A stretch of DNA of 64,000 nt from JAQVOO01 sp964524755 (GCA_964524755.1 CAZGDR010000001.1:1-64000); one strand, 5' to 3'; positions 8,734 to 19,330 are shown, numbered from the stretch's first letter. Numbers and translations are program-made. Notes: generated by a model not told the origin, from the letters alone.

Positions 8734-9203
8734 GCAATGGACTCCTTTCTCATCATTTTCACCATTTCTTCTTGTTTTATCAACATTGGTTCAGAATCAT
8801 CATTCGTTTCATGATCCCAACCCAGCAAATGTAAAATACCATGAACTAGCAACCGTGTTAACTCCTCATCCACTTCCACCTTAAAATCTTCACAGTTCCG
8901 TTCCATCGCATCTAATGAAATCACTATATCACCAAGAAACTTTGAATCCTCAGGATGAGGAGGAAATGAGAAGTCGTCGTCTTCATCTATTTGGGCAAAC
9001 GAAAGTATATCGGTACTTTCTCGCTTACCACGATAGGTGAAATTCAATTCTTGCATACTTGCATCAGAAACGAAAGTACAAGCAACCTCACTTTCCGTTT
9101 TATCTAAAAAATTTAAAATAGCCTGTACGGTCGATTCCACCAGTACCAAAGGAGCTCGCTTTACCATCAGCTCGTCTTCGTATGTAACATCAACTACACT
9201 CAT
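8730..9203 (-). CDS. ybeY: YbeY endoribonuclease / 16S rRNA maturation factor
   Basis: A 157-residue metal-dependent RNase involved in 16S rRNA 3'-end maturation and ribosome quality control. The zinc motif HGxLHLxGxDH is intact as HGILHLLGWDH (about 123-133), preceded by FTYRGKRESTDILSF, another family hallmark. It overlaps the stop of the pgpH-like gene (ATGA) and the start of corC (GTGA), so the three are translationally coupled. Confidence 0.95.
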   Translation of the reverse strand: MSVVDVTYEDELMVKRAPLVLVESTVQAILNFLDKTESEVACTFVSDASMQELNFTYRGKRESTDILSFAQIDEDDDFSFPPHPEDSKFLGDIVISLDAMERNCEDFKVEVDEELTRLLVHGILHLLGWDHETNDDSEPMLIKQEEMVKMMRKESIA

Positions 9204-11413
9204 TTTTTTTCTCCAGTGGGCTCTTCAGGGTATTCAATTCGAGTATGAAAGCGCCCCGTGAGAGTTTGCATGAATATGTTTGCAATTTTATCGAGGTCGG
9301 TCATAGAGAGACGTGACGCTGAAAGCTGTTTACGTTCTATTTTACCCATAATAATTTGATTGATAAGTTTCTCATATTTCTGTGCTGAAGGCTTCTGTAT
9401 TGAGCGCGATGCAGCTTCCACACTATCGGCTAACATAACTATCGCCGACTCCGGGGTTTGCGGAATAAGAGCACTATAGGCATAATCCTCTTTTTTAACC
9501 TCTGTTTTCCCTCCTTCTGCAGCCGCTGCTAACTGGGCTTCCTTAAGGAAAACAGCAATTACATCATTACCGTGGTGCTGAGTAATGATATCGATAATTT
9601 CTTGAGGTAAATGTGCCTCACGCCCTTTCTCAGCACCGACTTTTATATGACTCTTGATAACCGCGACTGATAATGAGGCTTTGAGGTCATCATGTTTATT
9701 ATCACCACTTTGATTTTCTATAAAGTATTCAGGATTTTCCATCTTACCAATATCATGATACAACCCGCCCACTCGTGCTAACAGCGGATCTGCACCAATC
9801 GCTTTAGCAGCATTATAGGCCATTTCCGCCACATTGATAGAGTGATTATAAGAGCCGACTGCAGTTTGAGAGAGCCTGATCAATACAGGCGAATCACTAA
9901 ACGCCAATTCACGCAAACGGAAGGTGGTGGGAATGTTAGCGAAAAATTCCAGAATCGGCAAAATAAGATTTACTAGAATAAACGCACTGGAAATATTGAT
10001 CGACATAATGATAATTGAGGAAAAAATATGACTAAAAGCATACCCATTTATTAAGTTATTGAAAAGAACCACACAAGCTGCTGCCACAATACAAAAGAAC
10101 CACTGAAAAACCATATCAATCCGACGCAAAACAAAACGGATAAAATAGATACCGCAAAATGAAACCGCAATAATAAAGAAGATGGTCGTCTCAGTAGAAG
10201 ACGGCAGCAATACTGCATAAGAACCAAGTAACACAGCAGTTATCATACCAGCCCGTTTGCGATTAGTAGCTAACGCAACAAGAATAGGAAGGGTAAATAC
10301 GGGTAAAAAAGGATCCATGGTTACTAACCCTCTCCCGCCGGCCAAAGAGAGGACCACATAAGTGAGAATTTCAGTTACGAAAACACCGCTTAGAATAATT
10401 AATAAAAATTGGGAACATCGTTTGGAGTGCTCAAATACGAGCAGAAGTGAATAAATGGCGGTTATAGTTATGATGATAATAAAACAAATTCGGCCCACAA
10501 TTTGACTTGGAGTATACTGCACCGATGCCTGCCGCATGGCCCGCAGCGTAGTAACATCATCCGCAGTTATCACAAAATCCTTTTTAAGGATATATTCTCC
10601 TTTTTCAACTTTGACCATCACTGGCTGCACCTGCATGGCCATTTCTTCACGCGCCAGAACCGTCTCAGCTTCCGCAAAGTAGACGTTCGGATGCAAGACA
10701 GTCATGATAAGTTGGACGAGCAACGCATAAGAATCGGCTTCCATCGTTTGGTGCATAGTGAGTAAATCAGCATGTAATAGATTAGAGATAATTTCGAGCG
10801 TTTGCACTTCATTTAGCGCATACACATCCTGTGCCCAAACTCGATCTATTCCCTGTTGGTAGAGAAATTGAATCTCTGAAAAACCCTGATTTGCTACCGC
10901 TATTACATCTTTCTTATCAAAAATCCCACGGGAAATATATTCCTCTACGATCTCTTTCATGAAATTCCGCACAATTCGACGCTCAGATTCTGGTAAAAGC
11001 TGTAATTGTTGTTGTATGGCCTGAGCCTCCTCTGGCGAGACATAGGAGTTTTCCGGTATCGCTGCTTGAGAAAGGAGTCCATTCATCAAGGAGATCATCA
11101 TTCTTGATTCAATGGTTGAGATACGAAAAATAGGCAATACTGACTGTGCCGCTGCTTCTTGACGACGTTTGGTTTCAGCTTCATCAATATAATGGAAAGT
11201 TTCACGTGCCTTTACATCATTTTCGGCCAAGGACCCTACTTCATAACGGGCTCGAACAGATTCTGTTAAAAACTTAGTGTCATTGGCAAGCAAAAGCGGG
11301 ACCAATAACGCACTTACAATAATTGCAATCGAAAGAAATATATGTAGCAGTCGAACCCAAAGAGGATTCTCTCTAAACCGCTTAGGTACGGTACGCATCT
11401 TTTTCATAAGCAT
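9200..11413 (-). CDS. 7TM-HD membrane phosphohydrolase (PgpH family)
   Basis: A 737-residue protein of the family that includes the c-di-AMP phosphodiesterase PgpH. An N-terminal membrane anchor (about 23-43) leads into a long extracytoplasmic region (about 45-305), then seven closely spaced helices (about 306-490), then a cytoplasmic HD domain with GSYNHSINVAEMAYNAA, GLYHDIGKMENPEYF and ITQHHGN. It probably hydrolyses cyclic di-AMP; no cyclase is seen in this window. It starts inside the end of phoH (32-bp overlap) with AAAGGA 6 bases before its ATG. The phoH-pgpH-ybeY order is also found in Firmicutes. Confidence 0.85.
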   Translation of the reverse strand: MLMKKMRTVPKRFRENPLWVRLLHIFLSIAIIVSALLVPLLLANDTKFLTESVRARYEVGSLAENDVKARETFHYIDEAETKRRQEAAAQSVLPIFRISTIESRMMISLMNGLLSQAAIPENSYVSPEEAQAIQQQLQLLPESERRIVRNFMKEIVEEYISRGIFDKKDVIAVANQGFSEIQFLYQQGIDRVWAQDVYALNEVQTLEIISNLLHADLLTMHQTMEADSYALLVQLIMTVLHPNVYFAEAETVLAREEMAMQVQPVMVKVEKGEYILKKDFVITADDVTTLRAMRQASVQYTPSQIVGRICFIIIITITAIYSLLLVFEHSKRCSQFLLIILSGVFVTEILTYVVLSLAGGRGLVTMDPFLPVFTLPILVALATNRKRAGMITAVLLGSYAVLLPSSTETTIFFIIAVSFCGIYFIRFVLRRIDMVFQWFFCIVAAACVVLFNNLINGYAFSHIFSSIIIMSINISSAFILVNLILPILEFFANIPTTFRLRELAFSDSPVLIRLSQTAVGSYNHSINVAEMAYNAAKAIGADPLLARVGGLYHDIGKMENPEYFIENQSGDNKHDDLKASLSVAVIKSHIKVGAEKGREAHLPQEIIDIITQHHGNDVIAVFLKEAQLAAAAEGGKTEVKKEDYAYSALIPQTPESAIVMLADSVEAASRSIQKPSAQKYEKLINQIIMGKIERKQLSASRLSMTDLDKIANIFMQTLTGRFHTRIEYPEEPTGEKK

Positions 11414-12362
11414 TCACTATCCTTTGTACCATACGGCTACGAATAACATCAACAGCAGAAAACTCAACAAATCCAATCCCTTGAATATCGCGCAGAATAG
11501 AAGTCGCATGGACTAGACCGCTTTTTCGGCTCCGCGGCAAATCAACTTGCGTGACATCGCCGGTAACGACAGCGGTTGAATTTTCACTTAAACGAGTAAG
11601 AAACATTTTCATCTGTTCGCTAGTGGTATTTTGAGCTTCATCGAGAATGATACAGGCATTATTTAAGGAACGCCCACGCATATAGGCCAAAGGAGCTATC
11701 TCTATAGCACCAGAATCTTCCAAACGTTTTATAATTGCCGGTGGTAACATGTACTCCATGGCATCATACAAAGGTCGAAGATAGGGACCAATCTTTTGGG
11801 TAAGATCTCCAGGGAGAAAACCGAGGCTCTCCCCCGCTTCAATCACTGGTCGGGTAAGAATGATCTTCTGTTTACGGCCGGCAAGCACCTCTCCTAAAGC
11901 ATGGGCGACAGCTAAAAAGGTCTTGCCGGTACCGGCAGGCCCAACACTGAAGACAACTTGACGACCACGCATTAAACGAATGAAAGTCCTTTGTTGAGGA
12001 CTTTTAGGATAGATAACCTTCCCACCCACTGCGATAGAGCAGTTCTGTTCTTCTGCAATTTCATGCGCGACCTCTGCTTCCGAAAGGTCTTTCCCATTCC
12101 GCAATGCTTGAAACTCCATGAATATCTCAGGCTCTGTGATATCCTCACGGTGCTCTGCTAAAATTTTCAACCGCATCATTAAACGTGCGAATAGAGCATC
12201 ACCAGAACCCTCCCTATCGGGAGAGTCACGGTAGGTAATACTATTGCCATGTACAAATAGTTCCCCGTTGAGTAATAACTCAAGATACGGGATATTTCTA
12301 TCGTTCACTCCACACACACGTTGCATCTGTGACGCTTGCTCAAACACGATGGTGCTACTCAT
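11382..12362 (-). CDS. phoH: PhoH-like ATPase
   Basis: A 326-residue cytoplasmic P-loop ATPase. The Walker A motif GPAGTGKTF lies at about 144-152, Walker B is IILDEAQN (about 240-247), and TGDVTQVDLP follows, as in PhoH and RNA-helicase relatives. The N-terminal third is the usual PhoH leader domain. Its association with ybeY and a corC-like gene suggests a role in RNA or ribosome metabolism, as proposed for YbeZ. AGGAGAAGG precedes the ATG. It follows lptD by 21 bp. Confidence 0.92.
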   Translation of the reverse strand: MSSTIVFEQASQMQRVCGVNDRNIPYLELLLNGELFVHGNSITYRDSPDREGSGDALFARLMMRLKILAEHREDITEPEIFMEFQALRNGKDLSEAEVAHEIAEEQNCSIAVGGKVIYPKSPQQRTFIRLMRGRQVVFSVGPAGTGKTFLAVAHALGEVLAGRKQKIILTRPVIEAGESLGFLPGDLTQKIGPYLRPLYDAMEYMLPPAIIKRLEDSGAIEIAPLAYMRGRSLNNACIILDEAQNTTSEQMKMFLTRLSENSTAVVTGDVTQVDLPRSRKSGLVHATSILRDIQGIGFVEFSAVDVIRSRMVQRIVNAYEKDAYRT

Positions 12363-12383
12363 CCTTCTCCTATGAAGCAGGTC

Positions 12384-15300
12384 TTAGGGATCTAAAGCAA
12401 ACTGCCGATCGACCTTTATTTCTGGAATAGCTTTCCATTTCAGGAACACTGAGAATACTGGATTCCAGTGCCATTCCATATCCGATAGTACTACGCTTCC
12501 CTCATATTTACAATGGAGATCCCAGTCAGCCATATGGTGGATCAAAGAAACCTCCACCGCTTCCATCGTAAATTGGGTATTCCTCCGTCCTTCACCCATA
12601 AAATCTAAAGACCTGAGGAAATCAGCCCACATTTCACTACTTGAGGTATAACGATGGAATCCTTTATTGACCGTGGTTAGGGCCACATCCAACGTTAAGA
12701 ACTCAGCAATACTAGCATGTAGATTCACCTTGAAGGCAAACGCAGAAGCACTTGAATCCCAGAAGGAATGCCGATAAGAAGTCTCTACATCTAACCCTAA
12801 TGAAATTCTATTTTTCCACCACTGCTTCTTAAACGCGTCTATAGTTACACTTGCATCCAATAAATGCAATACCGGATCACTGAGGACCCCACTTCCCTGT
12901 ACACTTAGAGCTGCCCAAGGAACTGAAGCACTAAGTTGAAAATCGGTAAATGTTTTACTATTAAAAGAATAGACTGACTTTTCGCCTAACTTCAGATAGG
13001 AATTTCCAATATATCCTACCACAGTTGAAGCTATCTCCAAGGGTTCCAACCCCGAACTGCCCGTTTGCAACATCTTACTATCATAGATCGCTGTGGAAGC
13101 TATGACGAGATGGTCAACATCAGTATAAGAAAAGGCTAGTGTCCCCTTATCTCCTACAAAATTCCCCGCGGTATCTTCCTGCATCCTATATGAAGCAGAC
13201 ACTGAGTATTTCCCTTGTGAAAAAGCCAATTTAGGTTGAATACCGTACGGCAAAGGAGCTAACGTAGCATTCACAGAGGGGACCAGTTTCCCTCGGCCCA
13301 AGAGAAATACCCAGCTCCAACTTAATTGATGGCGACTTACCGACTTTGCATCCCACGCTCCCCATCCACCTGAAGAGCCCAGAGCAGTAGTTGAACGATT
13401 ATACAAGCGCGTTGTCATTCCATAAGAGAGCCCTAACGGTACTAGTGAAGCATCTGTACTTGAAGTAAAAGAGAGCTGCTCTGTTGTCGTGGTAGCAGTT
13501 TTGTTCCTGGTAATCAGAGGACTCACCTTTTGTGTTATTTGCATAAGCGACGGCGCAATAGCAGCCTTAAGGGTTACAGAACCTGCTGTTCTTGCATAGT
13601 GAGAGGAATCGACACTCGTTGTCCCCTGGTAGGTAGTAGCTTCATTGTAGGTTTGACGAACATCATACCCTAACGATAACGATGAGGAGGTAATTGTACT
13701 TCTCGTAACAACCTCCTTTTTCCCAGCAGGAAGATACGGCGATTCAATCCCATAATCGTCAAGTTCAATAGCAGGATCTAACGCTCTTTCTGGCTCATTG
13801 ACTAGAGGAGTACTCAACAAGTTACTCTGTTTGAATGCTAAAAGAGTGCCAGACGCAGATCCGCTGAAAGAGGGTAACTCAATTTTCGATATCGTATACC
13901 CTGCCCCCTCTGTTGCCAACTTAGCCTTCCAGGTAATTGTAGAAGAGAGTGTCTCAATCCGTAAAGATTCAACAAATGGATGTAAGATAGTAGTGGGTAA
14001 ATTCGCTGAGCTAGTCAATTTCCAAGTATAACTTTGCACATCTGATTTATACATACTAGGATAGGTCTCTCCTCCTATAAGAGCTCCCAGAGAAAAAGAG
14101 GTGAGACGATTACCATAATCGCGCATAAACCGTGGATCGGAATAGAGTGGTAATTGCAACGCTAGATTAGCATAGCGGGTATTCACTACGAAATCAGCAT
14201 TGAAGGCAAATCGCATGGGCGGTATTGTATAGATGGAACTAAGTATAGGGACCTGCTCTCCAAGAAAAGCTACTGCGCCAAAAGTCGCTAGGTGATACTT
14301 TTTGCCAGAGAAATTTAAAACACTGTCGAGACCTACAAACACCCCTAAGTTTTGGTAGGCATCAAATAACAGACTTAAGTAAGAATCACTTTTTTCCGCC
14401 CACGTCTCTAACGGTGAAACTACGGTTGATGGATGGACTTCAGAATAAACCCACCCATCCTTAATCCGTTTCCCTGTCGAGGTAGTAGTAAGCAAGGCTG
14501 AAAAACTTGAATCCTCTTCTTGCATAATGTGAGGATATGATCCAAAAATATCCGTAGTCGAAGAGAAAAAGAACCCACGGTTAGATTCAAAACCCAGCAC
14601 AGGATTAAAAACAAAGGTTTTGCCAGGATAATAGAGGAAAGGGACCCACACCATAGGAACGCGTCCTAATGAAAGAGTGGCATTAGTTACAAAAAAATCA
14701 CCACCATCTATCAAAAACATAGTTTTTGCAGCAATACTGAAATAGGCATTTTCCTTATTTGTAGTAATAAAACCATCGTTAAACGTAATCGTACGCGGTG
14801 TTCCTGAAAAGTAGACATCACTACCAGTCAAATAAAAATCGATTGTATCCCCTTCACTATTATCACGACTGAGCTGCATCTCCCCTTCGCTCAGGAGCAA
14901 ACTCCCTTCACCCCAACGAACCGTTAAAATGGTACCATCGAGAATGTTTGCCGCCTCAGTTCCACTTTGTTGATAATGGACACCCCCTAAGGCTGTTACG
15001 AGCTCATCTCTCGTATCAACCACTACTCGGTCGGCTGAAATAATGGTACTACTTTCACTATCATTTTCAGAAAAGGATAGGCTTGTATTACCTTCCAATA
15101 GTATGAATCGTGCGGTACTCCCCTGCACAAACACTCGATCAGAGCTTACAATCTGGATAGTAAGTTTTCCTGTAGAATCGTTTATACTAGGCTTTTTAGG
15201 GGCCGGCTTTACTTGATACCAAGCATACAACCGCTCTCTGAGTTGATCTGCGTTGCCCGAGGTGTCGAGCTGTAAAAAGTGAGCTCGGCTTTGTAATTCT

Positions 15301-15449
15301 TCAACTGTAGCACTCTCCAATTCTGCACGAAGGAGCACTAGTTGCAAAGCAGAATCTGCTCCTTGATTTGCCGACAGTACCCCTACTGCATTAAAACAAA
15401 GTAAGAAAATAATTACGAGAGCCGAAAGGACCGAACTATTTTTTTTCAT
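12384..15449 (-). CDS. LptD/OstA-like outer-membrane protein with SAP-like motif
   Basis: A 1021-residue exported protein. A signal peptide (about 1-26) is followed by a helix-loop-helix resembling a SAP motif (47-77), a proline/lysine linker, an OstA/LptA-like beta-jellyroll (about 95-250), then about 750 residues rich in alternating beta strands ending in an aromatic strand, consistent with an LptD-type barrel. LptD inserts lipopolysaccharide or related glycolipid into the outer membrane. Spirochaetes differ in whether they make LPS, so the cargo is uncertain. It starts 14 bp inside the end of uvrA; I recall a similar uvrA-lptD neighbourhood in Treponema. Serine and threonine are unusually frequent in the barrel part. 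Confidence 0.75.
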   Translation of the reverse strand: MKKNSSVLSALVIIFLLCFNAVGVLSANQGADSALQLVLLRAELESATVEELQSRAHFLQLDTSGNADQLRERLYAWYQVKPAPKKPSINDSTGKLTIQIVSSDRVFVQGSTARFILLEGNTSLSFSENDSESSTIISADRVVVDTRDELVTALGGVHYQQSGTEAANILDGTILTVRWGEGSLLLSEGEMQLSRDNSEGDTIDFYLTGSDVYFSGTPRTITFNDGFITTNKENAYFSIAAKTMFLIDGGDFFVTNATLSLGRVPMVWVPFLYYPGKTFVFNPVLGFESNRGFFFSSTTDIFGSYPHIMQEEDSSFSALLTTTSTGKRIKDGWVYSEVHPSTVVSPLETWAEKSDSYLSLLFDAYQNLGVFVGLDSVLNFSGKKYHLATFGAVAFLGEQVPILSSIYTIPPMRFAFNADFVVNTRYANLALQLPLYSDPRFMRDYGNRLTSFSLGALIGGETYPSMYKSDVQSYTWKLTSSANLPTTILHPFVESLRIETLSSTITWKAKLATEGAGYTISKIELPSFSGSASGTLLAFKQSNLLSTPLVNEPERALDPAIELDDYGIESPYLPAGKKEVVTRSTITSSSLSLGYDVRQTYNEATTYQGTTSVDSSHYARTAGSVTLKAAIAPSLMQITQKVSPLITRNKTATTTTEQLSFTSSTDASLVPLGLSYGMTTRLYNRSTTALGSSGGWGAWDAKSVSRHQLSWSWVFLLGRGKLVPSVNATLAPLPYGIQPKLAFSQGKYSVSASYRMQEDTAGNFVGDKGTLAFSYTDVDHLVIASTAIYDSKMLQTGSSGLEPLEIASTVVGYIGNSYLKLGEKSVYSFNSKTFTDFQLSASVPWAALSVQGSGVLSDPVLHLLDASVTIDAFKKQWWKNRISLGLDVETSYRHSFWDSSASAFAFKVNLHASIAEFLTLDVALTTVNKGFHRYTSSSEMWADFLRSLDFMGEGRRNTQFTMEAVEVSLIHHMADWDLHCKYEGSVVLSDMEWHWNPVFSVFLKWKAIPEIKVDRQFALDP

Positions 15450-18270
15450 AGAGAGACTTGGCTACATAATACCCCGTGTAAGAGTGCTTGCATAGAGAAA
15501 CCTCTTCCGGCGTTCCAGTAACAACGATCTCGCCACCTCCATCCCCACCCTCAGGACCAAGATCAATAAGGTAATCGGCCGATTTTATCACATCAAGGTT
15601 ATGTTCTATCAGTACAACCGTATTACCCTGCTCTACCAGACGGTCAAGCACCTCCATCAGTTTTTTCACATCGGCAAAATGGAGACCCGTAGTGGGTTCA
15701 TCTAAGACATACAGCGTTTTTCCAGTACTCCGTTTAGATAATTCTAGACTGAGTTTTACCCTTTGCGCTTCGCCACCACTGAGGGTGGTCGCTGATTGTC
15801 CCATTTTGATGTATCCTAACCCTACCGACTCTAATGTCTCTATTTTCCGACGAATAGAAGGAACTGGTGCAAAGAATTCACCAGCTTCAGTGATAGTCAT
15901 TTGTAAGACGTCAGATATATTCTTACCTTTATAATGGATATTAAGGGTCTCGGTATTAAAGCGCTTACCTTTACACACATCACATGTAACATAGACATCA
16001 GGCAGAAAGTGCATCTCGATTTTTAATTTACCATCCCCTTGACAGTGCTCACAACGACCACCAGAAACATTGAACGAAAAACGACCTGGCTTATATCCTC
16101 GCGCCTTAGATTCGGGCAAGGAGGCAAATAATTGACGAATCGGGGTGAATGCACCCACATACGTAGCGGGGTTGGAACGGGGAGTTCTCCCAATCGCACT
16201 CTGATCGATATTGATCACTTTATCGATATGCTCACTCCCCCGTATTTCTCGATACCCATCATATTGTTCACTTTGCTTGGCCAAAATACGCTTTAAGGCT
16301 GGAATGAGAATTTCATTGAGTAAGGTAGACTTCCCTGAACCTGAAACGCCGGTAATGACCACCATTTTTCCTAACGGGATGGTAACATCAATATTTTTAA
16401 GATTGTTTTTTTTTGCCCCCAACACCTCTACAGCAAGACCGGACCCTCGACGCCGTTCAGTAGGAGTAGGCATCACAATGGATCCCTTTAAATATTGCCC
16501 GGTCAGACTGGCTGGATTTTTTTCTATCTCTGCTGGTGTTCCCTGGGCGGTGATATATCCCCCCTCGACTCCTGCACCAGGGCCGAGGTCGACGACATAG
16601 TCAGCTTCCCGTATCGTGGCCTCATCATGTTCTACAACAATGAGCGTATTACCAATATCTCTTAGTGTTTTAAGAGTTTCAATGAGACGATGGTTATCAC
16701 GTTGATGGAGCCCGATAGAAGGCTCATCCAATACATAGATAACGCCGCTTAAGGCAGACCCAATTTGGGTAGCTAACCGAATACGCTGGGCCTCCCCTCC
16801 ACTGAGAGTACCAGCAGGTCGATCTAAGGTGAGATACTCAAGTCCCACATTGACTAAAAAGGAGAGTCGGTTTTGAATTTCTTTCAAAATTTGTTTAGCA
16901 ATCTCACCTTGCGTAGGATTGAGAGTCAATTTTTCAAAGAATTCTTGAGATTTTTTTATGGAAAGCTTGGTTGAATCGACAATGTTCTGCCCTCCCACCA
17001 AGACCGCTAAAGCTTCAGAACGAAGTCTAGATCCTTTGCAGACTTCACACGTGCGGCTAGTCATAAAAGAATCCATCCACAGCCGAATCTGCATGGAGTT
17101 AGTTTCAAAATAACGACGGCGTAAATCTGTGATAATACCCACAAAGGGCTTTTCTAGGGTATACGTACTGTTGTCTTTGTCCTGGGTATAGACGATGGGA
17201 ATACGTTCATCACTACCATATAAGATTATCTGCATAATATCTTCAGGCAATTCACTAAATGGCGTATCAAGGGTAAACCCAACGTGTTTAGCAAGAGCTT
17301 CAAAAGGTGCCCGCGACCAAGCAGCCTCAGGATTTTGCGTCGCAATGGCTCCTTTATTGAAGGAGCGGGAAAGATCGGGAATAATTTTATCGGGATCAAA
17401 CGCTGTTTTAGTTCCTAAACCATGACATGAAGGACAAGCTCCAAAGGGATTATTGAAACTAAAAAGACGTGGCTCAAGATCGGGCATGCTGATTCCACAG
17501 TGAATGCAACTCATTCGCTCACTAAAGGTCTCCAGTCGTTCATGACCATCTTCTTGGATGATTAAAATACTAACCAAGCCATCGGTCATTTCAGTCGCCA
17601 TCTCAATTGAATCAGCGATCCGACTGCGACTATCAGCACGCAACACTATCCGGTCTATAACAATTTCAATGGTATGTTTTACTTTTTTATCTAACTCGAT
17701 TGTTTCCTGTAGTTCACGCACCGTTCCATCTACACGAACTCGTACAAAACCACCTTGCTTGGCATCTTCAAAGATTTTCTTATGCTCACCCTTACGCCCC
17801 AATACAACTGGCGCTAAGATCATAATACGACTTTCATCTTCGAGACGATATACCGCATCTAAGATTTGATCGATTGACTGTTCTGTAATCTCACGACCAC
17901 ATTCAGGACAATAAGGTTGTCCAATTCGAGCCCAAAGGAGACGATAATAGTCGTAGATCTCGGTGACAGTTCCCACTATTGAACGGGGATTGTTGTGGGT
18001 GGTTTTTTGTTCAATGGCGATGGAGGGCGAGAGCCCCTCCATATAATCGACATCGGGCTTTTCCATGCGCCCCAAGAATTGACGCGCATAGGCTGAAAGA
18101 GATTCGACATATCGCCGCTGCCCTTCCGCAAATATTGTATCAAAAGCTAAAGAGGATTTACCGGAACCACTTAACCCACTAATAACGATAAGGGCATTCT
18201 TATCTAAATCGAGATTGATGTTTTTGAGGTTATGTTCACGTGCACCTCTAATAATGAGTTTATTGTGCAT
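15436..18270 (-). CDS. uvrA: UvrA, excinuclease ABC subunit A
   Basis: A 944-residue DNA-damage recognition ATPase of nucleotide excision repair. Two ABC modules are present: Walker A GLSGSGKSS (about 32-40) and GVSGSGKST (about 640-648), each with an LSGGEAQR signature. Zinc-binding cysteine sets appear at CxxC pairs around 250-280 and in CEHCQGDG ... CDVC around 735-770. Length and domain order are standard. The start overlaps the end of ispG by 11 bp and the end overlaps the start of lptD, so it sits in the middle of a seven-gene transcription unit. Confidence 0.97.
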   Translation of the reverse strand: MHNKLIIRGAREHNLKNINLDLDKNALIVISGLSGSGKSSLAFDTIFAEGQRRYVESLSAYARQFLGRMEKPDVDYMEGLSPSIAIEQKTTHNNPRSIVGTVTEIYDYYRLLWARIGQPYCPECGREITEQSIDQILDAVYRLEDESRIMILAPVVLGRKGEHKKIFEDAKQGGFVRVRVDGTVRELQETIELDKKVKHTIEIVIDRIVLRADSRSRIADSIEMATEMTDGLVSILIIQEDGHERLETFSERMSCIHCGISMPDLEPRLFSFNNPFGACPSCHGLGTKTAFDPDKIIPDLSRSFNKGAIATQNPEAAWSRAPFEALAKHVGFTLDTPFSELPEDIMQIILYGSDERIPIVYTQDKDNSTYTLEKPFVGIITDLRRRYFETNSMQIRLWMDSFMTSRTCEVCKGSRLRSEALAVLVGGQNIVDSTKLSIKKSQEFFEKLTLNPTQGEIAKQILKEIQNRLSFLVNVGLEYLTLDRPAGTLSGGEAQRIRLATQIGSALSGVIYVLDEPSIGLHQRDNHRLIETLKTLRDIGNTLIVVEHDEATIREADYVVDLGPGAGVEGGYITAQGTPAEIEKNPASLTGQYLKGSIVMPTPTERRRGSGLAVEVLGAKKNNLKNIDVTIPLGKMVVITGVSGSGKSTLLNEILIPALKRILAKQSEQYDGYREIRGSEHIDKVINIDQSAIGRTPRSNPATYVGAFTPIRQLFASLPESKARGYKPGRFSFNVSGGRCEHCQGDGKLKIEMHFLPDVYVTCDVCKGKRFNTETLNIHYKGKNISDVLQMTITEAGEFFAPVPSIRRKIETLESVGLGYIKMGQSATTLSGGEAQRVKLSLELSKRSTGKTLYVLDEPTTGLHFADVKKLMEVLDRLVEQGNTVVLIEHNLDVIKSADYLIDLGPEGGDGGGEIVVTGTPEEVSLCKHSYTGYYVAKSLYEKK

Positions 18271-19330
18271 GCGACAGTTCCTCTAAACGGGCAAACAAGA
18301 CTGCTTCAGCCGTCTCGGCGGTTACTTCTTGTACCAAGACCCCTTTTTCATAAAAATAGATCCGGTTGCCAATTCCTGTTATGGCGAGATCAGCATGGAG
18401 CGCTTCTCCAGGACCATTCACCTGGCATCCCATGATCGCTACCGTTAAGTCGGCAGGAATTTGCAGAAGACGATGTTGAATTTTCTTTAAGAAAGCTTGC
18501 GAATCAAATGAAGCTCGCCCACAACGAGGACATGAAACAACTCGTATTCCACCTCGCTCACGCCCCACGGTACGAAGAATTTCACGTGCTGCAGCAATCT
18601 CGTATTCGTTATCATCGGTGATGCTAATACGCATCGTATCGCCAATACCCTGAGCTAACAACCGCCCTAAGGTCCACGTGCTGCGGGTTACCGCACTGAT
18701 CACGCCTCCCGCTTCGGTCACACCAAGATGGAGCGGATAATCCATTTTATCTGCGATATCAACATAGGCTCGGTATGTAATATCGGGATCGGTATCCTTT
18801 AATGAGATTACCGTATTGGTAAAACCCCACGCTTCGAACCACTCTATATAATTTAAAGCCGTCGTCACCATCCCTTCAGCATGATCACCTTGGCGCAACT
18901 TACGAGGTAATGATCCCCCATTGAGTCCAATGCGAATAGCAGCATTGGACTCAGCAGCGGCACGAACAACTTCCTCCACCTTCCACTTGGCTCCGATATT
19001 ACCGGGATTTATCCTAATTTTATGGGCTCCACACGCTAAAGCCTCCATTGCTAGTTTCCAATCAAAATGAATGTCGGCAACGACAGGCAGAGGAGATTCA
19101 GCACATATTTTTGTAAAGACAGCCTTATCATCGCGGCTAGGATAACTAAACCGAATAACAGAACATCCCATGGTGGCATAGGTACGGAGACTGGTGAGTA
19201 GCTGTTCGAATTGAACGGTATTTGAGACATCTGGAAGTGGTTGGGACCACATCGTCTGTATCGCGACAGGATATTCACTCCCTATGTGTAAAGAACCCAC
19301 ATGTACATTTTTAGTTTTTCTTCTTTCCAT
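18260..19330 (-). CDS. ispG: IspG (GcpE), HMBPP synthase
   Basis: A 356-residue iron-sulfur enzyme of the non-mevalonate isoprenoid pathway that converts MEcPP to HMBPP. The N-terminal TIM-barrel half contains VADIHFDWKLA and KIRINPGNIG; the C-terminal half binds the 4Fe-4S cluster through CPRCGRASFD and MGCQVNGPGEA. It needs reduced flavodoxin or ferredoxin. It heads the ispG-uvrA-lptD-phoH-pgpH-ybeY-corC operon. TATAAT (19342-19347) lies only 11 bases before the ATG, which would leave a leader of a few bases; AAGG is also present there, so the true transcription start is unclear. Confidence 0.95.
   Translation of the reverse strand: MERRKTKNVHVGSLHIGSEYPVAIQTMWSQPLPDVSNTVQFEQLLTSLRTYATMGCSVIRFSYPSRDDKAVFTKICAESPLPVVADIHFDWKLAMEALACGAHKIRINPGNIGAKWKVEEVVRAAAESNAAIRIGLNGGSLPRKLRQGDHAEGMVTTALNYIEWFEAWGFTNTVISLKDTDPDITYRAYVDIADKMDYPLHLGVTEAGGVISAVTRSTWTLGRLLAQGIGDTMRISITDDNEYEIAAAREILRTVGRERGGIRVVSCPRCGRASFDSQAFLKKIQHRLLQIPADLTVAIMGCQVNGPGEALHADLAITGIGNRIYFYEKGVLVQEVTAETAEAVLFARLEELSHAQ

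Noticed and set aside
16211..16600. Open frame on the plus strand inside uvrA
   Set aside because: It lies fully opposite a conserved ABC ATPase gene, has no ribosome site, and its amino-acid make-up looks like an antisense shadow.
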